The position numbers and the translations under genes were made by a program. The notes under the pieces were generated by a model. It ran no database searches, had not been told where the DNA came from, and saw only the letters and a program-made list of their open reading frames with translations. Shown here piece by piece: positions 13,898-20,143 of a stretch of 21,623 bases of DNA. Position 1 is the first letter of the stretch. Each line of letters starts with the position of its first letter. The stretch is from Methanobacteriota archaeon (lineage in GTDB: Archaea; Thermoplasmatota; DTKX01; GCA-020343715), in contig JAUVEQ010000005.1 of assembly GCA_030594725.1 (NCBI GenBank), positions 1-21,623 on the forward strand, read 5' to 3'.

Positions 13898-14875
13898 TCA
13901 GCCGGTGCCCCTCTGGTCCATTATGCGGTCCATGAGACGCTCCACCGCCTCCATCTTGTCGATCCTGCGGGCGGCGACATCGGCCACGATGACCTCCAGC
14001 TCCTCCCTCGACACAGCCCTCTCCATCAGGTCTATGACGAGGTCTCCCAGCATCTCGCGGATGATGCTCTCGAAGCGCTGCTCCTCCACCGCCTTGCGGG
14101 TGCCCGTCCTGTCCAGGAACTCCCTGTGGGACTCGAAACTGCTCACCACCTCTCCGATGCCGTCGCCGTCCCGGGCCACGGTCTCCAGGATAGGGCGCTT
14201 CCAGTACCCCTCTTCGTCCTCGTCGGCGTGCCTCCAGTCCTTGTCGAGGGCCAGCATGGCCTCCAGCTCGCCCACGATACGTTCCACGCCCGGCCGGTCC
14301 GCCTTGTTGACGATGAACACGTCACCGATCTCCAGGATGCCGGCCTTGATGGCCTGAATGTCGTCGCCGCTTCCCGGTACGTTGATGACGGCGGTCGTGT
14401 GGGCCACGCGTACGATGTCGACCTCGCTCTGCCCGGCCCCCACGGTCTCTATCATCACGACGTCGCAGCCGTACGCGTCCAGGATCATCGCGGCGTCGAA
14501 GGTGGCCCGGGAAAGGCCGCCCAGGGCGCCCCTGGTCGAGAGGCTCCGTATGAACACGCCCGGGTCCAGCACCACATCGGACATGCGGATGCGGTCGCCG
14601 AGTATGGCGCCGCCGGTGAAGGGGGAAGTGGGGTCCACGGCGATTATGCCCACCCTCATGTCCCGTTCCCTGTACTCCAGGGCGAGCTTGGACACCAGGG
14701 TGGATTTACCGGACCCAGGGGGTCCGGTTATTCCCACGATGTGGGCCTTGCCGGTGTGGGGATGGATCTGCTTCATCAGCTCCGCTGCGATCGGGTCCTG
14801 GTCGTCCACCAGGGTGACCAACCGGGCAGCCGCCCGCTTGTCCCCCTTCAGCAGCCTCTCCACCAGCTCGTGCAT
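13898..14875 (-). CDS. meaB: MeaB/ArgK-type G-protein chaperone of B12 mutases
   Basis: The 325-residue GTPase belongs to the MeaB/MMAA/ArgK group (G3E family). It gates transfer of adenosylcobalamin from the adenosyltransferase to methylmalonyl-CoA mutase and clears inactivated cofactor. Motifs are GITGPPGSGKST (Walker A, residues 48-59), DPTSPFTGGAILGDRIRM at 81-98, ETVGAGQSE at 143-151 (switch region) and NKAD at 190-193 (guanine specificity). Length matches the family. It lies between the B12-binding subunit (33 bases upstream) and the Phe/Gln-type large subunit (38 bases downstream), all on one strand, so co-expression is expected. With two catalytic subunits present, it may serve both mutases; the older ArgK kinase label is not supported by this context. 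Confidence 0.95.
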   Translation of the reverse strand: MHELVERLLKGDKRAAARLVTLVDDQDPIAAELMKQIHPHTGKAHIVGITGPPGSGKSTLVSKLALEYRERDMRVGIIAVDPTSPFTGGAILGDRIRMSDVVLDPGVFIRSLSTRGALGGLSRATFDAAMILDAYGCDVVMIETVGAGQSEVDIVRVAHTTAVINVPGSGDDIQAIKAGILEIGDVFIVNKADRPGVERIVGELEAMLALDKDWRHADEDEEGYWKRPILETVARDGDGIGEVVSSFESHREFLDRTGTRKAVEEQRFESIIREMLGDLVIDLMERAVSREELEVIVADVAARRIDKMEAVERLMDRIMDQRGTG

Positions 14876-14908
14876 CCGTCGACCGCCGTCTTCCTTCTTA
14901 CCAAGGCC

Positions 14909-15319
14909 TCATGCGGCCTTGGTGGGGGCGTTCTCCCTGATGTAGTCCACGATCTCGTCCGTCGGCGTACCGGGCCCGAAGATGCCCTCGACCCCGTGCT
15001 CGTTCAGCATGGGGATGTCATCCTCGGGGATGATGCCGCCAACGGTAACCAGCACATCGTCCATGCCAGCTTCCTTGAGGAGCTCGACGATGCGAGGCAC
15101 GAGGTAGGTGTGGGCGCCCGACAGGATGGAGAGGCCTATCACGTCCACGTCCTCCTGGACGGCGGCCTCCACCACCTGCTCGGGGGTCTGACGGAGGCCG
15201 GTGTAGATGACCTCCATGCCAGCGTCCCTCAGGGCCCGCGCCACTACCTTGGCGCCTCGATCGTGTCCGTCAAGGCCTGGCTTGGCCACGATGACACGTA
15301 TCTTCCTTTCTTTCGACAT
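14909..15319 (-). CDS. mcmB: B12-binding small subunit of acyl-CoA mutase
   Basis: The 136-residue protein is a free-standing cobalamin-binding (Rossmann-like) domain. The DxHxxG motif is DGHDRG at residues 17-22, with His19 the expected lower axial cobalt ligand. Further B12-fold marks are GLSILSGAH and VTVGGIIPEDD. Free small subunits of this size pair with separate large subunits in archaeal methylmalonyl-CoA mutase and in Streptomyces isobutyryl-CoA mutase. Only one such subunit is present beside two different large subunits, so it may be shared. The ATG at 15319 follows GGAGGAAGGAGC. The upstream dehydrogenase gene ends 63 bases away, and no convincing TATA box is seen in that gap, so it is probably in the same transcript. 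Confidence 0.95.
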   Translation of the reverse strand: MSKERKIRVIVAKPGLDGHDRGAKVVARALRDAGMEVIYTGLRQTPEQVVEAAVQEDVDVIGLSILSGAHTYLVPRIVELLKEAGMDDVLVTVGGIIPEDDIPMLNEHGVEGIFGPGTPTDEIVDYIRENAPTKAA

Positions 15320-15382
15320 GCTCCTTCCTCCTGGAGGCGTTCACCGCCCCCTGAGCGTGATACGGTAAGAGTGAGTTCGGGC

Positions 15383-16234
15383 TCAGCTGTACTCGTAGAA
15401 ACCCCGGCCGGTCTTGCGGCCCAGATGACCCGCGGCCACCATCTTCTTGAGCAACGGGCAGGGCCGGTACTTGGCGTCGCCGAGTCCCTCGTGGAGCACC
15501 TCCATGATGGCCAGGCAGGTGTCCAGGCCGATGAGGTCCGCCAGTTCGAGGGGTCCGAGGGGATGGTTCATCCCCAGCTTCATCACGGTGTCGATGGACT
15601 CCTTGGTACCCACGCCCTCCATCACGCAGAAGATGGCCTCGTTTATCATGGGCAGCAGCAACCGGTTGCTGACGAAGCCCGGGAAGTCGTTGACCTCGGC
15701 CGGGACCTTGCCCATGGCCTCGGCCATCTCGTGGGTGGCGCGGTAGGTCTCGTCCGACGTGGCCAGCCCGCGGATGATCTCGACCAGCTTCATCACCGGC
15801 ACCGGGTTCATGAAGTGCATGCCGATGACCTTGTCGGGCCGCTTGGTGGCAGCTGCGATCTCGGTGATCGATATGGACGAGGTGTTGGTCGCCAGTATGG
15901 TCTCCGGGCGGGTGAGCTCGTCCAGGTCGCGGAAGATCTGCTCCTTGAGGTCCTTCCTCTCGATGGCGGCCTCCACCACGAAGTCCGCCTCCGCAAGGGG
16001 AGCCATGTCGACGGTGCCCTCTATGCGTCCCAGTACCGCGTCGGCGTCCTCTTGGGTCATTCGACCCTTGGCCACCTGACGGTCCAGGTTCTTCCCGATG
16101 GTGGCAAAGCCGCCGTCCACGAAGCGCTGCTCGATGTCGCGCATGATCACGCGGTAACCGGTCTGGGCAGCCACCTGGGCTATCCCCGCGCCCATCTGAC
16201 CGGCGCCGATGACCCCGAAAATCTTGATATCCAT
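15383..16234 (-). CDS. hbd: 3-hydroxybutyryl-CoA (3-hydroxyacyl-CoA) dehydrogenase
   Basis: The 283-residue protein has the length and motifs of Hbd/PaaH-type enzymes, which oxidise (S)-3-hydroxybutyryl-CoA to acetoacetyl-CoA with NAD(P) (EC 1.1.1.35/1.1.1.157). The Rossmann GAGQMGAGIA lies near the N-terminus, ATNTSSISIT and GMHFMNPVPVMKLVE hold the catalytic Ser/His region, NDFPGFVSNR provides the Asn, and GRKTGRGFYEY ends the protein. I chose the ATG at 16234 because GGAGGT at 16242-16247 is spaced 7 bases from it, against 1 base for the in-frame ATG at 16240. The thiolase stop is 14 bases upstream. Together they form the last two steps of C4 beta-oxidation or, in reverse, acetyl-CoA condensation. 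No crotonase domain is fused. Confidence 0.94.
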   Translation of the reverse strand: MDIKIFGVIGAGQMGAGIAQVAAQTGYRVIMRDIEQRFVDGGFATIGKNLDRQVAKGRMTQEDADAVLGRIEGTVDMAPLAEADFVVEAAIERKDLKEQIFRDLDELTRPETILATNTSSISITEIAAATKRPDKVIGMHFMNPVPVMKLVEIIRGLATSDETYRATHEMAEAMGKVPAEVNDFPGFVSNRLLLPMINEAIFCVMEGVGTKESIDTVMKLGMNHPLGPLELADLIGLDTCLAIMEVLHEGLGDAKYRPCPLLKKMVAAGHLGRKTGRGFYEYS

Positions 16235-16248
16235 GACCATTACCTCCT

Positions 16249-17478
16249 TCACCAGTCCTCTTCCCGCTCCAGCAGCATGGCGGTGCCGTTGCCGCCGCCG
16301 ATGCATAACACGGCGAGTCCGCGTCGCTTCCCGTAACGCTGCATGGCATTGATGAGTGTGACGACGATGCGGGTGCCGCTGGCGCCGATGGGATGTCCCA
16401 GGGCGACGGCGCCCCCGTGGACGTTGGTCTTCTCCAGGGGTATGCCGAACTCCTTGCAGATGGCCAGAGTCTGGGATGCGAAGGCCTCGTTCTCCTCGAA
16501 CAGATCGATGTCGTCGATGGTGAGGTCCTGCCGCTCCAGTATCGTTCGTATGGCCTCGATGGGGCCGGTCATGGCGGCGATGGGCTCGACGCCGGACCAT
16601 TGCTGGTCAACGATGCGGACCAGGGGCTTGATCCCCAGCTCGTTGGCCTTCTCCTCCGACATCACGACGACGGCGGCGGCCACGTCGTTGATGGCGCTGG
16701 CGTTGCCGGCGGTGACGGTCCCGTCCTCGTTGAAGTAGGGCTTCATCCGCGCCAGCTTCTCGTAGCTGGTGTCACGTCGCGGTCCCTCGTCCGTATCCAT
16801 GAGGATGGGGTCCCCCTTCCTCTGGGGGATCTCGATCGGCACGATCTCCGATCGGAAGATACCCTCGTCGATGGCCTTTACGGCCTTCTGGTGGGACGAG
16901 AGGGCGAACCGGTCCTGGTCCTCCCGGGATATGTCGTACCTCTTCGCGACCCAGTCCCCGGTGTGACCCATGTGGAAGTCCCCGTACGCGTCCCACAGGC
17001 CATCCATGACCATCTCGTCCTTGACCTCTCCGTCGAACAGCCGGTATCCGAAGCGGGCCTTGGAGAGCAGGTACGGCGCGTTGGACATGCTCTCCATACC
17101 GCCGGCCACGATGCAGTCCGCGTCCCCGGCACGGATGGCCTGCCCGGCAAGCATTATGGACTTCATGCCCGAACCGCAGACCTTCTCGATCGTGAAGGCT
17201 CCAACCGTGACCGGGAGCCCACCGTTGATCGCGGCCTGCCGGGCCGGGTTCTGGCCCAGGCCTGCCTTGAGAACGTTGCCGAAGATGACCTCGTCCACGA
17301 TCTCGCCGTCTATACCGGCCCTGGCCACCGCCTCCTTGAGGGCAATGGCCCCGAGCTGCGGCGCGGTGAACTGGACCAGACTACCACCGAAACGACCTAT
17401 CGGGGTCCTAGCGGCACTGACGATGACGGGTTTTCCGGTGATGGTACCAACCTCCCGGCGGGGATTTCGGTTAACCAC
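16249..17478 (-). CDS. Acetyl-CoA C-acetyltransferase (thiolase)
   Basis: The protein is a biosynthetic/degradative thiolase of the AtoB/PhaA class (EC 2.3.1.9), cleaving acetoacetyl-CoA to two acetyl-CoA or the reverse. Seen are VIVSAARTPIGRFGG, the nucleophile Cys in EKVCGSGMKS, NEAFASQ, GGAVALGHPIGASG with the catalytic His, and CIGGGNG with the second Cys. It keeps thiolase I/II length (about 390-410), unlike the SCP2-like archaeal thiolases that pair with a DUF35 partner. The start is uncertain: the GTG at 17478 is the nearest canonical codon (409 aa), but it lacks a good ribosome site, while GGGAGGTT at 17449-17456 sits 6 bases before an ATC (17442) exactly where homologues begin. A TTG at 17517 overlaps a TATA box and is unlikely. 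It is the first gene of the acyl-CoA operon. Confidence 0.92.
   Translation of the reverse strand: MVNRNPRREVGTITGKPVIVSAARTPIGRFGGSLVQFTAPQLGAIALKEAVARAGIDGEIVDEVIFGNVLKAGLGQNPARQAAINGGLPVTVGAFTIEKVCGSGMKSIMLAGQAIRAGDADCIVAGGMESMSNAPYLLSKARFGYRLFDGEVKDEMVMDGLWDAYGDFHMGHTGDWVAKRYDISREDQDRFALSSHQKAVKAIDEGIFRSEIVPIEIPQRKGDPILMDTDEGPRRDTSYEKLARMKPYFNEDGTVTAGNASAINDVAAAVVVMSEEKANELGIKPLVRIVDQQWSGVEPIAAMTGPIEAIRTILERQDLTIDDIDLFEENEAFASQTLAICKEFGIPLEKTNVHGGAVALGHPIGASGTRIVVTLINAMQRYGKRRGLAVLCIGGGNGTAMLLEREEDW
17449..17456 (-). promoter_or_regulatory. Ribosome-site-like GGGAGGTT upstream of an ATC codon in the thiolase gene
   Basis: GGGAGGTT on the minus strand is followed by 6 bases and then ATC-ACC-GGA, reading ITGKPVIVSAARTP. 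This is the normal starting place for the family, but the codon is ATC and not ATG. A TATA-like AAAATAGT centred near 17495 would start transcription near 17468, between the canonical GTG and this site. Confidence 0.45.
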
Positions 17479-17486
17479 CTTGCCGT

Positions 17487-17583
17487 ACTTACTATTTTCG
17501 CAGTACTGGCTGGCCAAATAAAATGACCATAATGTTTAATAACCGTTAAACTCCTGTATTCTTACCCGGGGGAACGTAAATTC
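17487..17583. promoter_or_regulatory. Divergent promoter region with an 18-base inverted repeat
   Basis: This AT-rich island separates the acyl-CoA operon (left) from the receiver-like gene (right). TATA-like elements for the left operon are CATTTTATTTGG (about 17515-17526) and GAAAATAGTAAG (about 17488-17499). For the right gene they are GTTTAATAACC (near 17538) or TGTATTCTTA (near 17559). The segment GTTTAATAACCGTTAAAC at 17534-17551 has arms GTTTAA and TTAAAC around a 6-base centre, overlapping a likely TATA position, as an operator would. A perfect GGTTAACC palindrome at 17469-17476 follows inside the operon's 5' end. No regulator family can be named from these. Confidence 0.5.
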
Positions 17584-17946
17584 GTGAAAGGTAAGATTTT
17601 CCTTGTACATTGGAGGGAGGCCGAGGCCGAGGTCCTGGCGCACGAGATCCGCAACATGGGCTGGACCGTCGAATGGGAATCGGACGACGGCGACAAGGCC
17701 GAGCAGCGCATCATGGCCGACCCTCCGGACGTAGTGGTGATATACCTCACCAGGCTTCCGTCCCATGGACGTGAGACGGGGCACTCCCTGAAGGAGATAA
17801 AGGGAACGCGGGAGATACCACTGGTATACGTTGATGGCAGCGAAGCGGCGATCAACAGGACCAGGAACATGATCCCTGATGCGGTCTACACGACCACCGA
17901 GCAGCTGGACAAGACCCTGATGGATTACTGCGACTTCCCCGCCTGA
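17584..17946 (+). CDS. Receiver-like (CheY-fold) protein without the phosphoacceptor Asp
   Basis: This 120-residue protein has the alternation of strands and helices of a response-regulator receiver: KIFLVHW, then WTVEWESDDGDKAEQRI, PDVVVIYLTRLPSHG, IPLVYVDG and DAVYTTTEQLDKTL. At the place of the phosphorylated Asp (usual pattern DLVLLDLMLP) it reads VVVIYLTRLP, so the acidic acceptor is replaced by Tyr or absent, and the paired N-terminal acidic residues are missing too. It would be an atypical or pseudo-receiver, perhaps working by protein contact. GTG at 17584 follows a weak GGGGGA; the transcript may be nearly leaderless. It is divergent from the acyl-CoA operon and 11 bases from the next gene. 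Fold assignment is inferred from pattern only. Confidence 0.6.
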   Translation: MKGKIFLVHWREAEAEVLAHEIRNMGWTVEWESDDGDKAEQRIMADPPDVVVIYLTRLPSHGRETGHSLKEIKGTREIPLVYVDGSEAAINRTRNMIPDAVYTTTEQLDKTLMDYCDFPA

Positions 17947-17957
17947 GGTCCGATAAG

Positions 17958-18428
17958 GTGACGCTGGAGATAATCAACGGGAGCCATGGCCATGTCGACC
18001 CTTGCTTGGACATAGCCCGTGGCCTGCGGACCCACTTCAACGATATCGCGATGGAGCAGATGCCCGTCGACCTTCTGGAACACGACCTCTACATCGCGGA
18101 GGAGGGCGACGGGCAGGTGGTGGGTTTCCTCGCGATCCTTCGCAGGAACCCCGACGTGGGCGACGTCTCCTGGATGGGCGTGCGCAACGACCTGTGGAGG
18201 CGGGGGATCGGCACCGCGCTGTTGACCAAGGCCGCCGAGGACCTGGCTTCCGATGGCGCCTCCATCCTCATGGTCCACACCCTGGCGGACACCGTGGAAT
18301 ACGAACCCTACGAGGCCACCCGGGCCTTCTACGATGCCATGGGCTTCAAGCACCTGGAGACCATCGACCCCTACCCGGGCATGGCGCCGGGCAACCCCAT
18401 CGCGATCTACATCCGGCTGTTGCGTTGA
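17958..18428 (+). CDS. GNAT-family N-acetyltransferase
   Basis: The 156-residue protein fits the GNAT fold. The core acetyl-CoA site is VRNDLWRRGIGTALLTKAAE, with the Q/RxxGxG/A loop as RRGIGTA at residues 81-87. It is preceded by strands YIAEEGDGQVVGFLAI and VGDVSWMGV, and followed by the motif-B-like region ATRAFYDAMGFKHLE. These enzymes acetylate amines such as protein N-termini, lysines or small molecules; the substrate cannot be read. The start is GTG at 17958, preceded by GAGGTCC. It lies 11 bases behind the receiver-like gene on the same strand, so the two are probably co-transcribed. Any regulation of acyl-CoA enzymes by acetylation would be speculation. Confidence 0.88.
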   Translation: MTLEIINGSHGHVDPCLDIARGLRTHFNDIAMEQMPVDLLEHDLYIAEEGDGQVVGFLAILRRNPDVGDVSWMGVRNDLWRRGIGTALLTKAAEDLASDGASILMVHTLADTVEYEPYEATRAFYDAMGFKHLETIDPYPGMAPGNPIAIYIRLLR

Positions 18429-18561
18429 GCTATTTACCATAGCAGTATCGATACAATGTGACTGATCATATCGGAATCTATATGAGGAGATGCGATAAAA
18501 TTGATATCGTTGGGGCAAGGTGGGGCATTTCGACCTCGACCGACCCCCATGGGGTATACCA
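18429..18561 (+). promoter_or_regulatory. AT-rich intergenic promoter region with palindromes
   Basis: This 133-base spacer is much richer in A/T than its surroundings. It holds GTATCGATAC, a perfect 10-base palindrome (18446-18455), and CGATA-N7-TATCG (18493-18509), whose left arm runs into the TATA-like GATAAAAT centred near 18498. The latter predicts a start near 18525 for the next gene. The inverted repeats may be an operator. Confidence 0.4.
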
Positions 18562-19428
18562 ATGGGCAACGGTGGTGGGCCGAACATTCTCTCGGGGGGT
18601 AGGACCCGTTACATCTGGAGGGGCAAGGATTGGACCGTCGACGCCGAGAAGGCCCGGTGGAGGATCGCGTGGTTGACGGTGTCGGCTGTCTTCATGGGAT
18701 TCTTCTCGGGGTTGCTCTTCATCGTGTTCGCGAAGTACTCCGGGTCGTGGGAGGACAGATGGATGCTCTTCGCTTCGATCCTCCTCTTATTGGGATTCCT
18801 GGTGGCCCTGTTCTTCATCAACCGTATCAGGTCTAATCCCTCGGTCGGGGTGATCTACAAGCGTTTCTCCATGAGACCTTCCGGCCTGGACGCTTTGCTC
18901 AGACGGGCATGCAGAGAGGGAGGAGTGGAGCTCGTACCTACGGAGCCCGGGCGATTGAGGTGGGACTCCAAACGTGACTGGGACATCCACCGATCATATG
19001 ATATGAAGGGGATGGAGTCAAAGGTCAACGTGGTCAGGCGCTTCAGAATAAGACCCAACCGGGTCAGGATCATCTCCTTCATAGAGATGGGACCAAAGGG
19101 GCACGGTGAGGACGAGGTCCTTGACCAGATCACTCGGAGGATAGACGCCATCAATCTCCATCACCATGAGGATGTGACCGTTGACTTCGGCGAGGCCGAA
19201 ATTAGGTTCAAGGCATGGAACGCCCTATGGATCGTCTCGGTCATACTCATGAACTTCTTGTTCCTAGTCTACTTTGGCGTCTTCTACGGTCTTATCCACG
19301 ACCCAACCCTGGTCGCCTTTGTCGAGGATTACCACCTCACCTTGATCCTGATGGCGCTGGCCTTATTCGTGTCAATCCGCTCGGTGAACAGGATCGTCGA
19401 CCTCTCACGGAAGGTCACCGCCTCGTAG
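18562..19428 (+). CDS. Membrane protein with four predicted helices, unknown family
   Basis: The 288-residue protein has two pairs of hydrophobic helices, at about 35-57 and 67-88, then 221-242 and 258-278. A charged central domain of about 130 residues (90-220) lies between the pairs, mixing basic strands (VVRRFRIRPNRVRIISFIEMGP) with acidic helices (EDEVLDQITRRIDAINLHHHED). The central part is probably cytoplasmic. I do not recognise the family and see no catalytic or nucleotide-binding motif. The ATG at 18562 is chosen because the TATA-like element near 18498 predicts transcription from about 18525; an in-frame GTG at 18520 would add 14 residues (MGHFDLDRPPWGIP) and cannot be excluded. It is flanked by promoter-like spacers, so it is probably transcribed alone. 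Confidence 0.75.
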   Translation: MGNGGGPNILSGGRTRYIWRGKDWTVDAEKARWRIAWLTVSAVFMGFFSGLLFIVFAKYSGSWEDRWMLFASILLLLGFLVALFFINRIRSNPSVGVIYKRFSMRPSGLDALLRRACREGGVELVPTEPGRLRWDSKRDWDIHRSYDMKGMESKVNVVRRFRIRPNRVRIISFIEMGPKGHGEDEVLDQITRRIDAINLHHHEDVTVDFGEAEIRFKAWNALWIVSVILMNFLFLVYFGVFYGLIHDPTLVAFVEDYHLTLILMALALFVSIRSVNRIVDLSRKVTAS

Positions 19429-19495
19429 GATGCCCATCCGGCAGGACCTATAGATTGCTCCAACAATGAGTAGATACCCGATTTCGGGACCATTC

Positions 19496-19502
19496 CTAAT
19501 AG
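19496..19502 (+). promoter_or_regulatory. TATA-like element of the SRPBCC gene
   Basis: TTCCTAATAGTGAGG, centred near 19500, predicts a start near 19527, about 12 bases before the ATG at 19539. The leader holds CTAGGAGGGC, a good ribosome site. The remaining spacer 19429-19538 shows nothing else. Confidence 0.4.
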
Positions 19503-19538
19503 TGAGGGTATCCACTCCGTCCCTAGGAGGGCTCATAC

Positions 19539-19979
19539 ATGGCAAGGGAACTGCGGACGGAGATCCTGATCGATGCCCCGCCCGAGAGGGTGTGGGAGGT
19601 CCTGGCCGACTGGGAGGAGATGCCGGAATGGAACCCGTTCATAACCGAGATCTCGGGGAAGCTGGAGGCTGGCGAGAAGATACGCGTTCGCTTGAAGCCG
19701 CCCGAGGGAAGGGGTATGACCTTCAAGCCCAGGCTGGTGAAGGTCGATCACGGAAGGGAGCTCCGTTGGCTCGGCCACCTTGGTGTGCCCGGCCTCTTCG
19801 ACGGCGAGCACATCTTCGAGATGGACGAGTTGCCACATGGCCAGACCAGGTTCGTCCAAAGGGAGGAGTTCAAGGGCGTGTTGTCCGGCCTGATACTCCG
19901 GTCGATAGGGGACGACACCCTCATGGGATTCGCCGGGATGAACGCGGCCCTAAAGGAGAGGGCAGAGGCCCTCGCCTGA
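19539..19979 (+). CDS. SRPBCC (START/polyketide-cyclase-like) family protein
   Basis: The 146-residue protein has the helix-grip pattern of SRPBCC domains: an opening strand and turn LRTEILIDAPPERVWEVLADWEEMPEWNPFI, antiparallel strands (KIRVRLKPP, FKPRLVKVDHGRELRWLGHL, GEHIFEMDELPHGQTRFVQREEFKG), and a long C-terminal helix closing the cavity (DDTLMGFAGMNAALKERAEAL). The family binds small hydrophobic ligands such as lipids; most members of this stand-alone type have no known ligand. AGGAGGG lies before the ATG. The gene is single, between the membrane-protein gene and tRNA-Ala. Family assignment is good; the function is not known. Confidence 0.88.
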   Translation: MARELRTEILIDAPPERVWEVLADWEEMPEWNPFITEISGKLEAGEKIRVRLKPPEGRGMTFKPRLVKVDHGRELRWLGHLGVPGLFDGEHIFEMDELPHGQTRFVQREEFKGVLSGLILRSIGDDTLMGFAGMNAALKERAEALA

Positions 19980-20025
19980 ATCGTGCTGGCATCCCTCACT
20001 CGCGTCAACCATTGTGACAGAATGG

Positions 20026-20032
20026 TTAAATA
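20026..20032 (+). promoter_or_regulatory. TATA box of the tRNA-Ala/SRP RNA unit
   Basis: GAATGGTTAAATACAG, with core TTAAATA centred near 20029, predicts a start near 20055, about 8 bases before the tRNA 5' end at 20063. No second TATA box is visible between the tRNA and the SRP RNA, which fits one transcript. Confidence 0.6.
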
Positions 20033-20062
20033 CAGCCTCTAGCCTTAACGGGCCTGCACCAT

Positions 20063-20136
20063 GGGCTCATAGATCAGCCTGGAAGATCGCAGCCTTCGCA
20101 AGGCTGAGGCCGCGGGTTCAAATCCCGCTGAGTCCA
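20063..20136 (+). tRNA. tRNA-Ala (anticodon CGC)
   Basis: The cloverleaf folds completely: acceptor GGGCTCA with TGAGTCC, D stem GATC with GATC, anticodon stem CAGCC with GGCTG around loop TTCGCAA, and T stem GCGGG with CCCGC around TTCAAAT. The discriminator base is A73. Acceptor pair 3:70 is G:U, the identity element for alanyl-tRNA synthetase, which confirms Ala together with anticodon CGC (reads GCG). No intron is present and the CCA end is not encoded. Confidence 0.97.
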
Positions 20137-20143
20137 CTGACCC

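Noticed and set aside
13874..16336. Plus-strand open frame of about 820 codons opposite the operon
   Set aside because: It lies antisense to MeaB, the B12 subunit and the dehydrogenase, all unmistakable; its product is low-complexity His/Asp/Gly/Val-rich, as expected for the complement of GC-rich codons.
17479..17517. TTG at 17517 as thiolase start
   Set aside because: It overlaps the TATTT promoter element, has no ribosome site and adds 13 residues not seen in thiolases.
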